From Mesorhizobium ciceri WSM4083 (GTDB taxonomy: Bacteria > Pseudomonadota > Alphaproteobacteria > Rhizobiales > Rhizobiaceae), in contig NZ_JAFG01000006.1 in assembly GCF_000519305.1 (NCBI RefSeq), positions 124,001 through 188,000 of the forward strand: 64,000 nt of DNA. Direction: 5' to 3'. Both the position numbers and the translations under genes were made by a program. This document shows positions 35,401-43,989 of the stretch, piece by piece. How positions within the stretch are numbered: position 1 is the stretch's first letter; every line of letters starts with the position of its first letter. The notes below the pieces were generated by a model. The model did no database searches, was not told where the DNA came from, and worked only from the letters and a program-made list of their open reading frames with translations.

Positions 35401-35907
35401 GCCGTCGGCGAACCCGCTCCAGAAGCCGAAGCGCCAAAACCCGTCCTGTTGTGGCGGCAGGGTCGTTTCGAGCAGCGCCCGCGCAACCGCGACGACAGCC
35501 GCAGGAACAATCGCCCACGCAACGGACAAGCGCGCGGCCGAAGCGATGCACCCGTGGATGCCGCCGGCGCACCGGCCGCAGCTGCACCCGGAGAACGTCC
35601 GGCCCATGAAGGACGGCGCGATGGTGCCGGCAAGCAGCGCTTCGACCGCTCGAAGTTCAAACCCAAGCCGCAGGCCGAAGGCGAACAGCGACGTGACGGC
35701 AGGCCGCAGGGCGAGCGTCCCGACCGCCGCGAAGGCCGTCCCGACTGGAAGGGTGGCAGGCCGGATGGCAAGGGTGGTCCCGATCGAAGCCCTGGGGGCG
35801 GCAAGCCTGCCTTCCAGCCCAAGCCGCGCGAGGAGCGCCCGGTGCGCTTCGACCCGGATTCGCCCTTCGCCAAGCTCGCCGCCCTGCGCGACCAGTTGAA
35901 GAAGTAG
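32485..35907 (+). CDS. SUV3-like ATP-dependent RNA helicase with long disordered tail
   Basis: 1140 residues. Superfamily 2 helicase: Walker A GPTNTGKTHLA, IDEVQLAGD (DEVQ box), AATMHGILQR, ATDAIGMGLNLDLDH and QIAGRAGRHLRDGTFG (motif VI). The core and the following KIEGHDFDP region resemble mitochondrial SUV3, suggesting RNA unwinding for turnover. From about residue 840 the chain is Ala/Glu/Pro-rich, then basic with RNRDDSRRNN and KGGRPDGKGG stretches, ending FDPDSPFAKLAALRDQLKK. ATG 32485 (MNIQPK) is preferred to 32413. An S4 protein follows 16 bp later. Confidence 0.88.
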   Translation: MNIQPKHTEPLILSGRDVTAVLGPTNTGKTHLAIERMVAHESGIIGLPLRLLAREVYARVCEKVGAHKVALITGEEKIQPPGARYSVCTVEAMPRETDAAFVAIDEVQLAGDLERGHIFTDRILHLRGRQETLLLGAATMHGILQRLLRGVSVVTRPRLSHLAYAGSKKLTRLPRRTAIVAFSADEVYAIAELIRRQQGGAAVVLGALSPRTRNAQVALFQSGDVDYLIATDAIGMGLNLDLDHVAFAQNRKFDGFQYRNLTAAELGQIAGRAGRHLRDGTFGVTGQVDPLDEELIKKIEGHDFDPVKVLQWRTAHFDFASLDALKRSIETNAPVEGLTRALPAVDAQALEHLSRDEDIRALTTNAKRVALLWEACALPDYRRIAPAQHADLIASIYTDLARHGHVDENYMAEQVRRADTTEGDIDTLSHRIAQIRTWTFVSNRPGWLADQAHWQEKTREIEDRLSDALHERLTKRFVDRRTSVLMRRLRENTMPEAEISPTGTVLVEGHHVGELQGFRFTADQTAGGEDAKAVRTAAQKALAAEFESRAERFGASANGDIALGSDGTLRWIGAPIGTLVSGEDALKPRLVLLADEQLTGPARDKVAARAERFVNFQIESLLKPLVDLKSADQISGIGRGIAFQLVENFGLINRRDIAEEMKSLDQEGRAALRRLGVRFGAYHVFVPALIKPAPAGLVTLLWALKNDGKDKPGFGDVVHALASGRTSVVIDPAFDKTFYKLAGYRNLGRRAVRIDILERLADLIRPATNWKPGLGQRPDGAYDGQSFMVTPPMMSILGATADDMEEILKGLGYRAEPKPAVEVKARLEAQDNAAREAVMAKLAAEEAARAEQAKAAEATATDAAAEAAVEGSEPASDAVAVSETAAEITSDAAAEPAAPAVEEQADASVETMQDEAPVAEAAAEPAPVEPQAETEAAETEAAAAEEAAPAELVSNAAPATDAAPDEPAAVTEAVGEPAPEAEAPKPVLLWRQGRFEQRPRNRDDSRRNNRPRNGQARGRSDAPVDAAGAPAAAAPGERPAHEGRRDGAGKQRFDRSKFKPKPQAEGEQRRDGRPQGERPDRREGRPDWKGGRPDGKGGPDRSPGGGKPAFQPKPREERPVRFDPDSPFAKLAALRDQLKK

Positions 35908-35923
35908 AACCCGGCTCGCTTCG

Positions 35924-36310
35924 ATGGTTGCCGAAGGCCGCCAGCGCATCGACAAATGGCTGTTCTTCTCACGCGCCGTGAAATCGCGCTCGCTGGCGGC
36001 GAAACTGGTGGGCGCCGGCCGGGTCCGCATCAATCGCGACAAAGCAGCGCAGGCTTCCGATCAGGTCAAGCCAGGCGACGTCCTGACCATCACGCTCGAG
36101 CGGCGCATCTTCATCTGGAAGGTGCTCGGTGCCGGTACGCGGCGCGGCCCGGCCGAGGAAGCCCGCACGCTCTACGAGGATATGTCGCCACCGCCCGCAC
36201 CGAAGGGCGAAGCCCCTCCCGATGCAATTCCGGGGCTGCGCGAGGCCGGCAGCGGCCGCCCGACCAAGAAGGAACGTCGCCAGACCGACCGATTGCTCGG
36301 CGAAGATTGA
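35924..36310 (+). CDS. S4-domain RNA-binding protein (Hsp15/HslR-like)
   Basis: 128 residues. S4 domain RIDKWLFFSRAVKSRSLAAK, LVGAGRVRIN and VKPGDVLTI, as in Hsp15, which rescues stalled 50S-nascent chain complexes, and in other small RNA binders. The C-terminus is basic (GRPTKKERRQTDR). It follows the SUV3-like helicase by 16 bp, a pairing that supports shared RNA metabolism. Confidence 0.88.
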   Translation: MVAEGRQRIDKWLFFSRAVKSRSLAAKLVGAGRVRINRDKAAQASDQVKPGDVLTITLERRIFIWKVLGAGTRRGPAEEARTLYEDMSPPPAPKGEAPPDAIPGLREAGSGRPTKKERRQTDRLLGED

Positions 36311-36544
36311 TGCCTGGCGTCGAAAAACACGCAGTGGTTCTGGGACAACGGCACGCCTGAGGCGAAAACTGAGCCCGGCAAACAGGCGCTCCGCGGGACA
36401 TGACTGACTTCCGCCGGGCCCGCAGTCTGGAATTCCATTCCGGAAACACCGGCACCGTCCGCAATGGCTACCCTTGCAAGCGGTCGACAAAGGCGTTACC
36501 TGACGGAAAAAGCCCAACAAAATGGGACGTCCCGGAGCCGACCG

Positions 36545-36883
36545 ATGACCTATGTCGTGACCGACAATTGCATCAAATGCAAATACATGGACTGCATCGA
36601 AGTCTGTCCGGTCGACTGTTTCTACGAAGGCGAGAACATGCTCGTCATCCATCCCGACGAATGTATCGACTGCGGCGTTTGCGAGCCGGAATGCCCGGCC
36701 GACGCGATCAAGCCCGACACCGAACCCGGCCTCGACAAATGGCTGCAGGTCAACACAGAATACGCCGAGAAATGGCCCAACATCACCGCCAAGAAGGAAC
36801 CGCCGGCCGACGCCAAATCCTTCGACGGCGAGGCCGGCAAGTTCGAGAAATACTTCTCGGCAGAGCCTGGCGAAGGCGATTGA
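36545..36883 (+). CDS. fdxA: 7Fe-8S ferredoxin
   Basis: 112 residues. [20 protein letters not shown] then [13 protein letters not shown] holds the 3Fe-4S and part of the 4Fe-4S ligands; [16 protein letters not shown] the second set. The C-terminal extension ([17 protein letters not shown]) is typical of FdxA. It is a small cytosolic electron carrier; partners unknown. ATG 36545 lies within a 234-bp gap after the S4 gene, and carD follows. Confidence 0.93.
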   Translation: MTYVVTDNCIKCKYMDCIEVCPVDCFYEGENMLVIHPDECIDCGVCEPECPADAIKPDTEPGLDKWLQVNTEYAEKWPNITAKKEPPADAKSFDGEAGKFEKYFSAEPGEGD

Positions 36884-37250
36884 CAACACGGCCGCAAAGG
36901 CCGGTATTACGCTGGGTAAGAGGCACGTCACATTAACCGGCTTGACAGCCGGCGCCGACCTGTGGCCTTCGCGTATGCAGCAAAACCTTGATTCTTCCGA
37001 CTTTTTGTGTTACATCAGCGAAACATGCCGGTGACACAACGTCGATTTATGGCGCAGACGCCCCAAATCACTGAAAGGTGAAAATCCCATTCGGACCAGA
37101 GCAATCTGGGCCAGGCGGTCGCGATGTTGCGGTTTGCCGGTCCGGCTTTTCCGATGGGTTCATCTGTTGTGCGGCTAACGATCGGCTTCCCCGATCGCGC
37201 GAGTTCGGACCGGCAGGACGCCGGTGCCACAACAAGGAGTTCAGTGCGCA
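36884..37250 (+). promoter_or_regulatory. carD upstream region with candidate promoter
   Basis: 367 bp without a gene. TTGATT (36988-36993), 17 bp, TACATC (37011-37016) is a reasonable sigma-70-like promoter. ACCGGC/GCCGGT forms a short hairpin near 37209-37226. No other motif is clear. Confidence 0.4.
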
Positions 37251-37832
37251 ATGGCAACGATCACCCCGCAGAAGAAGTCCACCGCTGCGCGTCACGGTTT
37301 CAAGACCGGCGAGTACATCGTCTACCCGGCGCACGGCGTCGGCCAGATCGTCTCGATCGACGAGCAGGAAGTTGCTGGACACAAGCTGGAACTGTTCGTC
37401 ATCGACTTTTCGAAGGACAAGATGCGCCTGAAGGTGCCGGTCGCCAAGGCGACCTCCATCGGCATGCGCAAGCTGTCGGAAGAGGATTATGTCGAACGCG
37501 CGCTGAAGGTCGTGCAGGGCCGCGCCCGCGTCAAGCGCACCATGTGGTCGCGCCGTGCCCAGGAATATGATGCGAAGATCAATTCGGGCGACCTGATCTC
37601 GATCTCGGAAGTCGTGCGCGACCTCTACCGTGCCGACAACCAGCCGGAGCAGTCCTATTCCGAGCGCCAGCTCTATGAGGCGGCGCTCGACCGCATGGCC
37701 CGAGAGATCGCGGCCGTCAACCGCATGTCGGAAACCGAAGCCGTGCGCTTGATCGAGGTCAACCTCAACAAGGGCCCCAAGCGTGGCGCCAAGGCCGACA
37801 ATGAAGAGGCCGAGCAGGAAGAAGCTGCCTGA
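37251..37832 (+). CDS. CarD-family transcriptional regulator
   Basis: 193 residues. N-terminal RNA polymerase-interacting (Tudor-like) domain with KTGEYIVYPAHGVGQIVSID and ELFVIDFSKDKMRLKVP, then a helical C-terminal domain with LSEEDYVERALKVVQGR and MWSRRAQEYDAKINSGDL. CarD proteins bind the polymerase beta subunit and stabilise open complexes, notably at rRNA promoters. ATG 37251 with AAGGAG upstream. Acidic tail (EEAEQEEAA). A good terminator follows. Confidence 0.92.
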   Translation: MATITPQKKSTAARHGFKTGEYIVYPAHGVGQIVSIDEQEVAGHKLELFVIDFSKDKMRLKVPVAKATSIGMRKLSEEDYVERALKVVQGRARVKRTMWSRRAQEYDAKINSGDLISISEVVRDLYRADNQPEQSYSERQLYEAALDRMAREIAAVNRMSETEAVRLIEVNLNKGPKRGAKADNEEAEQEEAA

Positions 37833-37855
37833 ACTTTTTCGCCTTTGAATTCATG

Positions 37856-37883
37856 AAAAACCCGGCCTCGCGCCGGGTTTTTT
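37856..37883 (+). terminator. Terminator after carD
   Basis: CCCGGC (37861-37866) pairs with GCCGGG (37872-37877), preceded by AAAAA and followed by six Ts; it also serves the convergent ABC operon from the other side. Confidence 0.88.
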
Positions 37884-37906
37884 CGCTTTCTAGGACGTGA
37901 CGGCAG

Positions 37907-38680
37907 TTACACCTCGCCGCCGCCTTCCTTCTCAGCCTCCTGCTTCAGCGTCGCAATGAACCGCTTCGTCCGTTGCTGCTCCGGATTGTTGAACAGCACC
38001 GCGGCCGGTCCCTTCTCGACGACGACACCGGCATCGAGGAACACCACTTCCTGGGCGATCTTGGAGGCGAGGCGCAGATCATGCGTCGCCATCACCATGG
38101 TCGTGCCTTCGCTGGCGAGCTTGCCAAGCACGTCGACCACCTCTTGCGCCAGTTCCGGGTCGAGCGCCGAGGTCGGCTCGTCACAGAGCAGCACTTTCGG
38201 CGACGGCGCCAAAGCGCGGGCGATCGCCACGCGCTGCTGCTGGCCGCCCGACAGCGTCGCCGGCCAGGCGTCGGCCTTGTGCGCCATCCCCACCTTCTCC
38301 AGCAGAGCCAGCGCCCGCTCGCGTGCCCTCTCAGGCGCCCATTTCAGCACCGTCACCAGGCCTTCCATGACATTCTCGATCGCGGTGCGATGCGGAAACA
38401 GCTGGAAGTTCTGGAACACCATGCCTGTCTGCAGCCGCAGGCGCTGGATATCCCTGGCCGGAACCCTGCCACCAGGATGGAATTCGAGCGTCTCATCGCC
38501 GATGCGCACCGTGCCCGAGGTCGGGATCTCCAGGAGGTTGATGCAGCGCAGCAGGGTGCTCTTTCCCCCGCCCGACGGGCCGACCAGCGCCGTGACGCTG
38601 CCTTCGGCAATGGTGACCGTCACGCCCTTCAAAACGAGATTGTCGCCGAAGCGCTTTTCGATGTTGCTGAGGCCGATCAT
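37907..38680 (-). CDS. Polar amino acid (cystine-type) ABC transporter ATPase
   Basis: 257 residues. Walker A GPSGGGKST, signature LSGGQQQRVAIARAL, Walker B VLLCDEPTSALDP, and the polar-amino-acid family features of FPHRTAIENVMEG. It energises uptake by the permease upstream, overlapping it by four bases (38677-38680). Closest in style to the YecC/TcyN group. Confidence 0.9.
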   Translation of the reverse strand: MIGLSNIEKRFGDNLVLKGVTVTIAEGSVTALVGPSGGGKSTLLRCINLLEIPTSGTVRIGDETLEFHPGGRVPARDIQRLRLQTGMVFQNFQLFPHRTAIENVMEGLVTVLKWAPERARERALALLEKVGMAHKADAWPATLSGGQQQRVAIARALAPSPKVLLCDEPTSALDPELAQEVVDVLGKLASEGTTMVMATHDLRLASKIAQEVVFLDAGVVVEKGPAAVLFNNPEQQRTKRFIATLKQEAEKEGGGEV

Positions 38681-39357
38681 GAGCGTGCCTCCAGGAAGCC
38701 GCCATAGCGGTTGAGCCGGGTTTCCAGCCGCGTCTGCAAGGCCGACAGCACCGAACTCAGCGCCAGATAGAGGAGCGCCGCCTCGACATAGAGGATCAGC
38801 GGCTCATAGGTGGTGGCGACGATGCGCTGCGCCGCCTGGAACATCTCCGGCACGGTGATGGCGGCGGCCAGCGACGTGTCCTTGACCAGCGAGATGAAGG
38901 TGTTGGAGAGCGGCGGCACCGCGACCCGGCCGGCTTGCGGCAGGATGGTGCGCCGCATCGCCTGGCCCCAGGTCATGCCGATCGAATAGGCGGCTTCCCA
39001 CTGGCCTTTCGGCACCGAGCCTATGGCCGCGCGGATGATTTCCGACGTGTAGGCGCCGATGTTGAGCGTGAAGCCGATCAACGCCGCCGTGAAGGCGTCG
39101 AGAAGGATACCGACCGATGGCAGGCCGTAGAAGATCAGGAACAGCTGCACCAAAAGTGGCGTACCCCGGAAGATCCAGACATAGAAGCGCACAAGCGCGA
39201 CCAGCGGCTTGGGGCCGAACAGCCGGGCAAGTGCTGCACCCAACCCAACGGCCAGCCCCAGGGCGAAGGACAACAGCGTCAGCGGCACGGTGAAGATCAG
39301 CGCCGCCCACAACAGCGAAGGCAGCGACTCCAGCATCAGTTGCAGCCAGTGCGGCAC
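38677..39357 (-). CDS. Polar amino acid (cystine-type) ABC transporter permease
   Basis: 226 residues, about five membrane helices. The EAA loop appears as YSIGMTWGQAMRRTILPQ, contact site for the ATPase. FRGTPLLVQLFLIFYGLP is the HisM/GlnP family signature. Operon: binding protein 140 bp upstream, ATPase overlapping downstream. A stem-loop separates it from the binding protein gene. Confidence 0.9.
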   Translation of the reverse strand: MPHWLQLMLESLPSLLWAALIFTVPLTLLSFALGLAVGLGAALARLFGPKPLVALVRFYVWIFRGTPLLVQLFLIFYGLPSVGILLDAFTAALIGFTLNIGAYTSEIIRAAIGSVPKGQWEAAYSIGMTWGQAMRRTILPQAGRVAVPPLSNTFISLVKDTSLAAAITVPEMFQAAQRIVATTYEPLILYVEAALLYLALSSVLSALQTRLETRLNRYGGFLEARS

Positions 39358-39426
39358 GTAAGACCCTCCAGATTGGTCGAAGCAGCTTGGTCAAGGCGAG
39401 AATGCGTCTGCCATATCACGACAAAA

Positions 39427-39455
39427 GCGGCGGGCCGTCAAAGACGGCTCGCCGC
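39427..39455 (-). terminator. Intra-operon stem-loop between binding protein and permease
   Basis: 13-bp stem with one mismatch (GCGGCGGGCCGTC at 39427-39439, GACGGCTCGCCGC at 39443-39455), 3-nt loop, followed on the minus strand by TTTTG. Likely partial terminator or 3' stabiliser that raises binding-protein output relative to the permease. Confidence 0.6.
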
Positions 39456-39496
39456 TCGATGTGTCTCATGGGCCGCGGAGCGGCCCGCCTCATGGA

Positions 39497-40270
39497 TTAC
39501 TTCGAAACGTCCTGGCCGAAATAGGTGTCGGCGATCTTCTTGTAGGTGCCGTCGGCCTTGATATCGGCCAGCGCCTTGTTGATCGCCGCGACCAGCTCCG
39601 GATCGCCCTTGCGCACGATGACGCCGGAATAGTCGGCGTTTTCCTCTTGCGCGGCGATCTTCACATTGGCGTCGGGCTTGTGCTTCTTGAAATCGAGGAA
39701 CGACAGGCTGTCATTGATGGTGGCGTCGGCACGGCCGGTCAGAAGCAGCTGGATCGACTGGTCGAAGCCATCGGTGCCGACCAGTTCGGCGCCGTTCGTT
39801 TCGGCCAGCTTGCCGAAATTCGAGGTCAGCGACTGCGCCGACTTCTTGCCCTTGAGATCGGCGAAGCTCTTGATGTCGGTGTTGTCGCCGCGCACGATCA
39901 GCACCGCCTTGGAGGCGATGTAGGGATCGGAGAAGTCGTACTTGGCTTTGCGGGCATCGGTGATGCCGACCTGATTGACAACGGCGTCGTAGCGATTGGC
40001 GTCGAGACCGGCGATCAGCCCGTCCCACTTGCCTTCGAGGAATTCGGCCTTGACGCCGAGCTTGTCGGCGACCGCCTTGGCGATTTCGACGTCGAAGCCG
40101 ACCAGCGCGCCCGAAGTGTCATGATAGGTGAATGGCGCATAAGTGCCTTCCGTGCCGACCTTGATGACCCCGGCCTGCTTGATCTGGTCGAGATTGGCAC
40201 CGGCATGGCCTGCGGTGACAGCCAAGGCTTGCAGCGTTCCGGCGATGATGAGCGACTTGAGCCATTTCAT
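39497..40270 (-). CDS. Periplasmic cystine/amino acid-binding protein
   Basis: 257 residues from ATG 40270 (MKWLKSLIIAGTLQALAVTA signal peptide). SBP_bac_3 domain: IKVGTEGTYAPFTYHD, LVGFDVEIAKAVADKLG, KWDGLIAGLDANRYD, VVNQVGITDARKAKYDFSD and a C-terminal IADTYFGQDVSK. The order of motifs follows the E. coli cystine-binding protein TcyJ, so cystine or a related sulfur amino acid is the likeliest ligand. First gene of the operon. Confidence 0.88.
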   Translation of the reverse strand: MKWLKSLIIAGTLQALAVTAGHAGANLDQIKQAGVIKVGTEGTYAPFTYHDTSGALVGFDVEIAKAVADKLGVKAEFLEGKWDGLIAGLDANRYDAVVNQVGITDARKAKYDFSDPYIASKAVLIVRGDNTDIKSFADLKGKKSAQSLTSNFGKLAETNGAELVGTDGFDQSIQLLLTGRADATINDSLSFLDFKKHKPDANVKIAAQEENADYSGVIVRKGDPELVAAINKALADIKADGTYKKIADTYFGQDVSK

Positions 40271-40593
40271 TTTTCTGTGATCCCGTCCTTGGCCGGCTGA
40301 CCGGCATATTTGTGAGCGCTGGAAACTGACAGATGCAAGCCGAAAAAATAAGGAACAGAATTTCAAAAACAACCTGTTTATGAAACCAGATTCTCTAAAT
40401 GGCGCTCTCTGCTCGTCATCGCAGCCATCGCGAACCGTCCTAGGAATCCTTCAGGCAACACAATCCCGCCGCCACGGTCGCGGAACCTTTCCCGCGCATG
40501 GCAGTTCTGGCTGTTCTAGGGCACGACGCCGCCATTTCAACCCGGGCGCCAGCCAAGTTTGCAAAGTCATCCGCACCACCCAGGGAGCGCCTC
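40271..40593. other. Divergent control region of the cystine operon and rpoH2
   Basis: 323 bp without a gene. AT-rich near the binding-protein start; the EcfG-type promoter (40482-40506) and the GGGAG ribosome site (40583-40587) belong to rpoH2. Confidence 0.6.
40482..40506 (+). promoter_or_regulatory. EcfG (RpoE2)-type promoter for rpoH2
   Basis: GGAAC (40482-40486), 18 nt, TT (40505-40506), exact match to the rhizobial general-stress consensus. It sits 88 bp upstream of the rpoH2 start. Control of rpoH2 by RpoE2 is known in Sinorhizobium meliloti. Confidence 0.65.
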
Positions 40594-41457
40594 ATGATGG
40601 AAGACACGGCAGGACGGATCATGGTCCGCGCGGCAATGAAGGCTCCCTACCTCGAGCGTGACGAAGAGCATCGGCTTGCATTGCTCTGGAAAGAGGACAA
40701 CGACCAGAACGCGCTGCACTCAATCACCGTCGCCCATATGCGGCTGGTCATTTCCATGGCCTCCAAATTCCGCCATTACGGCCTGCCGCTCGGCGACCTG
40801 GTCCAGGAGGGTCATGTCGGACTGCTCGAGGCCGCCGCCCGCTTCGAGCCGGAGCGCGAGGTGCGGTTCTCGACCTATGCGACGTGGTGGATCCGGGCCT
40901 CGATGCAGGACTACATCCTGCGCAACTGGTCGATCGTGCGTGGCGGCACCAGCTCGGCGCAGAAGGCGCTGTTCTTCAACCTGCGACGCCTGCGTGCGCG
41001 GCTGGCGAACGGCGCGGAGCCGCTGTCCAACGCCGCGCTCTATCGCGAGGTGTCAGAGGCGCTTGGCGTCTCGGAAGCCGATGTGGCGATGATGGATTCG
41101 CGGCTCTCGGCACCCGACTCCTCGCTCAACATGCCGATTGCCGACGATGCGGGTTCGACGGAGCGCATGGATTTCCTGGTCTCGGACGATCCGCTGCCCG
41201 ACGAGATCGTCGGCGACAAGATCGATGTCGCGCGCCGCTCGCTCTGGCTGAGGGAAGCGCTTCGCGCGCTCAATGCACGCGAGCTGAGGATCATCGAGGA
41301 GCGCCGCCTGAACGATGAGGGCGCGACACTGGAAGCGCTCGGCGAAACCCTCGGCATCTCCAAGGAACGCGTCCGCCAGATCGAGGCCCGCGCCATGGAA
41401 AAGCTGAAGGTCGCGTTGGTGAAGCAGAATCCGGAGTTCATGGCGACTGCCGCCTGA
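40594..41457 (+). CDS. rpoH2: RNA polymerase sigma-32-type factor RpoH2
   Basis: 287 residues. Region 2 DLVQEGHVGLLEAAARFEPE, FSTYATWWIRASMQDYILRN, the RpoH box QKALFFNLRRLRARL, and region 4 LGETLGISKERVRQIEARAM. The RpoH box and the shorter length mark it as sigma-32; in rhizobia one paralogue (RpoH1) handles heat shock and RpoH2 acts in general stress. Two adjacent ATGs (40594, 40597) follow GGGAG by 6 nt; a longer in-frame start at 40498 is unlikely. Confidence 0.9.
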   Translation: MMEDTAGRIMVRAAMKAPYLERDEEHRLALLWKEDNDQNALHSITVAHMRLVISMASKFRHYGLPLGDLVQEGHVGLLEAAARFEPEREVRFSTYATWWIRASMQDYILRNWSIVRGGTSSAQKALFFNLRRLRARLANGAEPLSNAALYREVSEALGVSEADVAMMDSRLSAPDSSLNMPIADDAGSTERMDFLVSDDPLPDEIVGDKIDVARRSLWLREALRALNARELRIIEERRLNDEGATLEALGETLGISKERVRQIEARAMEKLKVALVKQNPEFMATAA

Positions 41458-41481
41458 ACGGCGGCGGGCGTCCAGAGGCGC

Positions 41482-42951
41482 CTACTTGTCGGTGACGATC
41501 TTGACCTTGTCGCCGGCCGAAACCGCGGCACCAGGCGACAGCGCGTTGAGGACGCGGAACAGGTCGAGCTTGCGGTCGACGCCGACCATCTGGGCCGAAA
41601 GCGAACCCATCGTCTGCCCAGGCTGGACGGTGACGACGCGGATGTGCAGCGGCTTCAGCGCCGCCTTTTCGGCAGCGCTCAAGATGCGGAACGAGCCGCT
41701 GACCGAGCGGGCGATCGTGTCCAGCGACGTGCTGGCGGAAGGGGCCGCGGTCAGCAGCCGGTAGACCTGGCCGCCGGCGCGGATCACCGCAATGTCGAAC
41801 TGCCAGCCTTCGGCGCCGGCATGCGCGGTCGCCGCCTCATTGCCGTTGATGGTTTCCTGCTTGACGCTGCCGTCGACGAGACCAGCCACCCAGCCGCTGC
41901 GGATATAGTCCGTCAGCGCCCGGTTCTTGTCGATGGAAACGCCATCGAAACGGATCGCTATGTCGCCGGGGCCGGTGGCCGTCACCGCTGCCGCCGAATT
42001 GTCGATGATGAAGCCGTCCGGCACCGTGAACGACACGCCAAGGCCCGGATGCAGGAAGGTTTCGCCGCGCACATAGCCTTCTTCCGGCGTGTCGCCATAG
42101 AGCAGGCCGTCTATGCCGGCGAGGAAGGAATCGCGGTCGCGCGTGCCGACGCCCGGCGCGCCGAACTGGCGGGCATGGCGCTGCGCCAGATCGATGCGCT
42201 GCGGCGTGTTGGGGTGCGTGGCCAGGAAGTCGAGGCTGGCGTCGGTGGCGCCGCTGATCGAGCGGAAATCGGTGTAGGCCGACATCGACTGCAGGAAGCG
42301 GCCGGCGGCGAACGGGTCGTAACCGGCCTCGCCGATCGACTTGATGCCGATGGCGTCGGCTTCCAGCTCCTGGTTGCGCGAGAATTGCGCCAGCCTCAGC
42401 TTGCCGCGGATCAGCGCCGCCTTGGCGGTCGGGCTGTCGCCGAGCACATCGGAAACCACCTTGGTCGCCAGGCCTTCCTCTGCCTCGAGCTGCTGGCGCT
42501 GCAAGCCGTGATTGGCGGTGACGTGGCCCATCTCATGCGCGATGACGGCGGCAAGCTCGGCCGAATCATTGGCCAGCGCCAGCAGGCCCCGCGTGATGTA
42601 GAGATAGCCGCCCGGCAGCGCGAAGGCGTTGACGTTGGGCGAATTCAAAATGGTGATGCGATAGGTCTGTGTCGGGTTGGCGGACACCACCGTCAAACTA
42701 CCGACCACCTTGGCGACCATGCGCTCGAGCCTGGGATCGGAATATTCGCCGCCATAGGTCGCCAGGATGCGCGGATGCTGCGCCTTGGCCATTTCGGCAA
42801 GCTTGCTGTTGGCGCCGACATTGTCCACCGTGATCGGCTTGTCGGAAGGCTGGAAGCCGGATTCCTGAACGTCCGGCGGCGTGAACATCTGGCAGCTTGC
42901 CAACGCCACGGCAAAGCCGGCCAGCGCGAGAAAGCGCGCCAGCGGTTTCAT
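41482..42951 (-). CDS. M48-family metalloprotease lipoprotein with C-terminal LysM-like domain
   Basis: 489 residues. Lipobox LALAGFAVALASC for lipidation, then the zinc-protease motif VIAHEMGHVTANHG and NQELEADAIGIKSIGEAGYD (third ligand). The C-terminus (VVTVQPGQTMGSLSAQM, AGDKVKIVTDK) resembles LysM. It is a BepA/YfgC-like periplasmic protease, probably in outer-membrane protein quality control. ATG 42951 (MKPLARF) is preferred. Convergent with rpoH2. Confidence 0.88.
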   Translation of the reverse strand: MKPLARFLALAGFAVALASCQMFTPPDVQESGFQPSDKPITVDNVGANSKLAEMAKAQHPRILATYGGEYSDPRLERMVAKVVGSLTVVSANPTQTYRITILNSPNVNAFALPGGYLYITRGLLALANDSAELAAVIAHEMGHVTANHGLQRQQLEAEEGLATKVVSDVLGDSPTAKAALIRGKLRLAQFSRNQELEADAIGIKSIGEAGYDPFAAGRFLQSMSAYTDFRSISGATDASLDFLATHPNTPQRIDLAQRHARQFGAPGVGTRDRDSFLAGIDGLLYGDTPEEGYVRGETFLHPGLGVSFTVPDGFIIDNSAAAVTATGPGDIAIRFDGVSIDKNRALTDYIRSGWVAGLVDGSVKQETINGNEAATAHAGAEGWQFDIAVIRAGGQVYRLLTAAPSASTSLDTIARSVSGSFRILSAAEKAALKPLHIRVVTVQPGQTMGSLSAQMVGVDRKLDLFRVLNALSPGAAVSAGDKVKIVTDK

Positions 42952-43062
42952 TCCCAATGTGTTAGCGCCGATCGCCAGAACGGCTTCCTTTCGGGTCCCG
43001 GCACATGACAATGAAAATCGGGGGCGATCTTCGGAATGTTCACGTGCCATATCTCAAACTGC

Positions 43063-43107
43063 TGCAGTATCCGCTGCCCGTCCCGGGGGCGGGCAGCGGA
43101 TACTGCA
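43063..43107. repeat. Perfect 18-bp hairpin between thiQ and the M48 gene
   Basis: TGCAGTATCCGCTGCCCG (43063-43080) is exactly complementary to 43090-43107, loop TCCCGGGGG. No T-run follows on either strand. It lies 103 bp past the thiQ stop and 112 bp before the M48 start. Confidence 0.9.
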
Positions 43108-43209
43108 GGCAAATCACGGCCTGTGCCGGACCGGTAGGGCGGACCTAGCCACACTCCCCCGGTCATGGCAAGCAAACGCCACATCGCCTGAAGCCGGTTT
43201 GACCGTAAA

Positions 43210-43989
43210 TTATGTCCGCTTCCGGGCAACATCGCGTGATGTGGAATAGCCGGCACCCGCGCCGATATAGCGCCGGAACGCCTCCGGACCAGCCCCGGCA
43301 AAGAAATCATCAGCCTTGCCGGTCGCGGCGACCAACCCATTGTCGACAAACACCATATGCTCGCCGATGCGGCGTGCATCGCCCGGCTGGTGGGTGACGA
43401 ACAGCACTGTCATGGCGCGTTCGGCATGAACGGCGGCAACCAGATCCAGCATCTCGTCGCGCAAAGCGGGTCCGAGCGAAGCGAAGGGCTCGTCGAGCAG
43501 CAACACCGGTCGGTCGCGCACCAGCACGCGGGCCAGTGCGACGCGCTGGCGTTCGCCTCCGGAGAGCTCGCGCGGCAGGCGTTTCTCCTTGCCCGCGAGA
43601 CCGGTGCGCACAAGCGCCTCGGCGACCGCGGCGCGGTCCGCCTCGGTCAGCCCCAGGGAGGGCGAGCGGCCGAGCCCGACATTCTGCTCGAGGGAAAGAT
43701 GCGCGAAGAGATTGTTCTCCTGGAACACCATCGACACCGGCCGCGCCGAGGCCGGCTCGGCGCTGACATCGGCCCCGCCGATCAGCACGCGGCCCGATTG
43801 TGGGGTCTCGAAGCCGGCGACCAGATTGAGCAGCGTCGACTTGCCCGAACCGCTCGGACCCATGATGGCGGTGATCTTCGCCGTGGCGAACTCGACGTCG
43901 AAGACAAGTGGCACCTCACCATAACTGAACGACACCTTGTCCAGCCGCACCGATGCGCCCTTTTCAAGCCTGCTGGCCGCCTCACGCAT
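43210..43989 (-). CDS. thiQ: Thiamine ABC transporter ATPase
   Basis: 259 residues. Walker [37 protein letters not shown] and the ThiQ-like [19 protein letters not shown]. It powers uptake of thiamine, thiamine phosphate and TPP with ThiP and ThiB. The start overlaps the thiP stop by 8 bases. Last gene of the thiBPQ operon. Confidence 0.93.
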   Translation of the reverse strand: MREAASRLEKGASVRLDKVSFSYGEVPLVFDVEFATAKITAIMGPSGSGKSTLLNLVAGFETPQSGRVLIGGADVSAEPASARPVSMVFQENNLFAHLSLEQNVGLGRSPSLGLTEADRAAVAEALVRTGLAGKEKRLPRELSGGERQRVALARVLVRDRPVLLLDEPFASLGPALRDEMLDLVAAVHAERAMTVLFVTHQPGDARRIGEHMVFVDNGLVAATGKADDFFAGAGPEAFRRYIGAGAGYSTSRDVARKRT

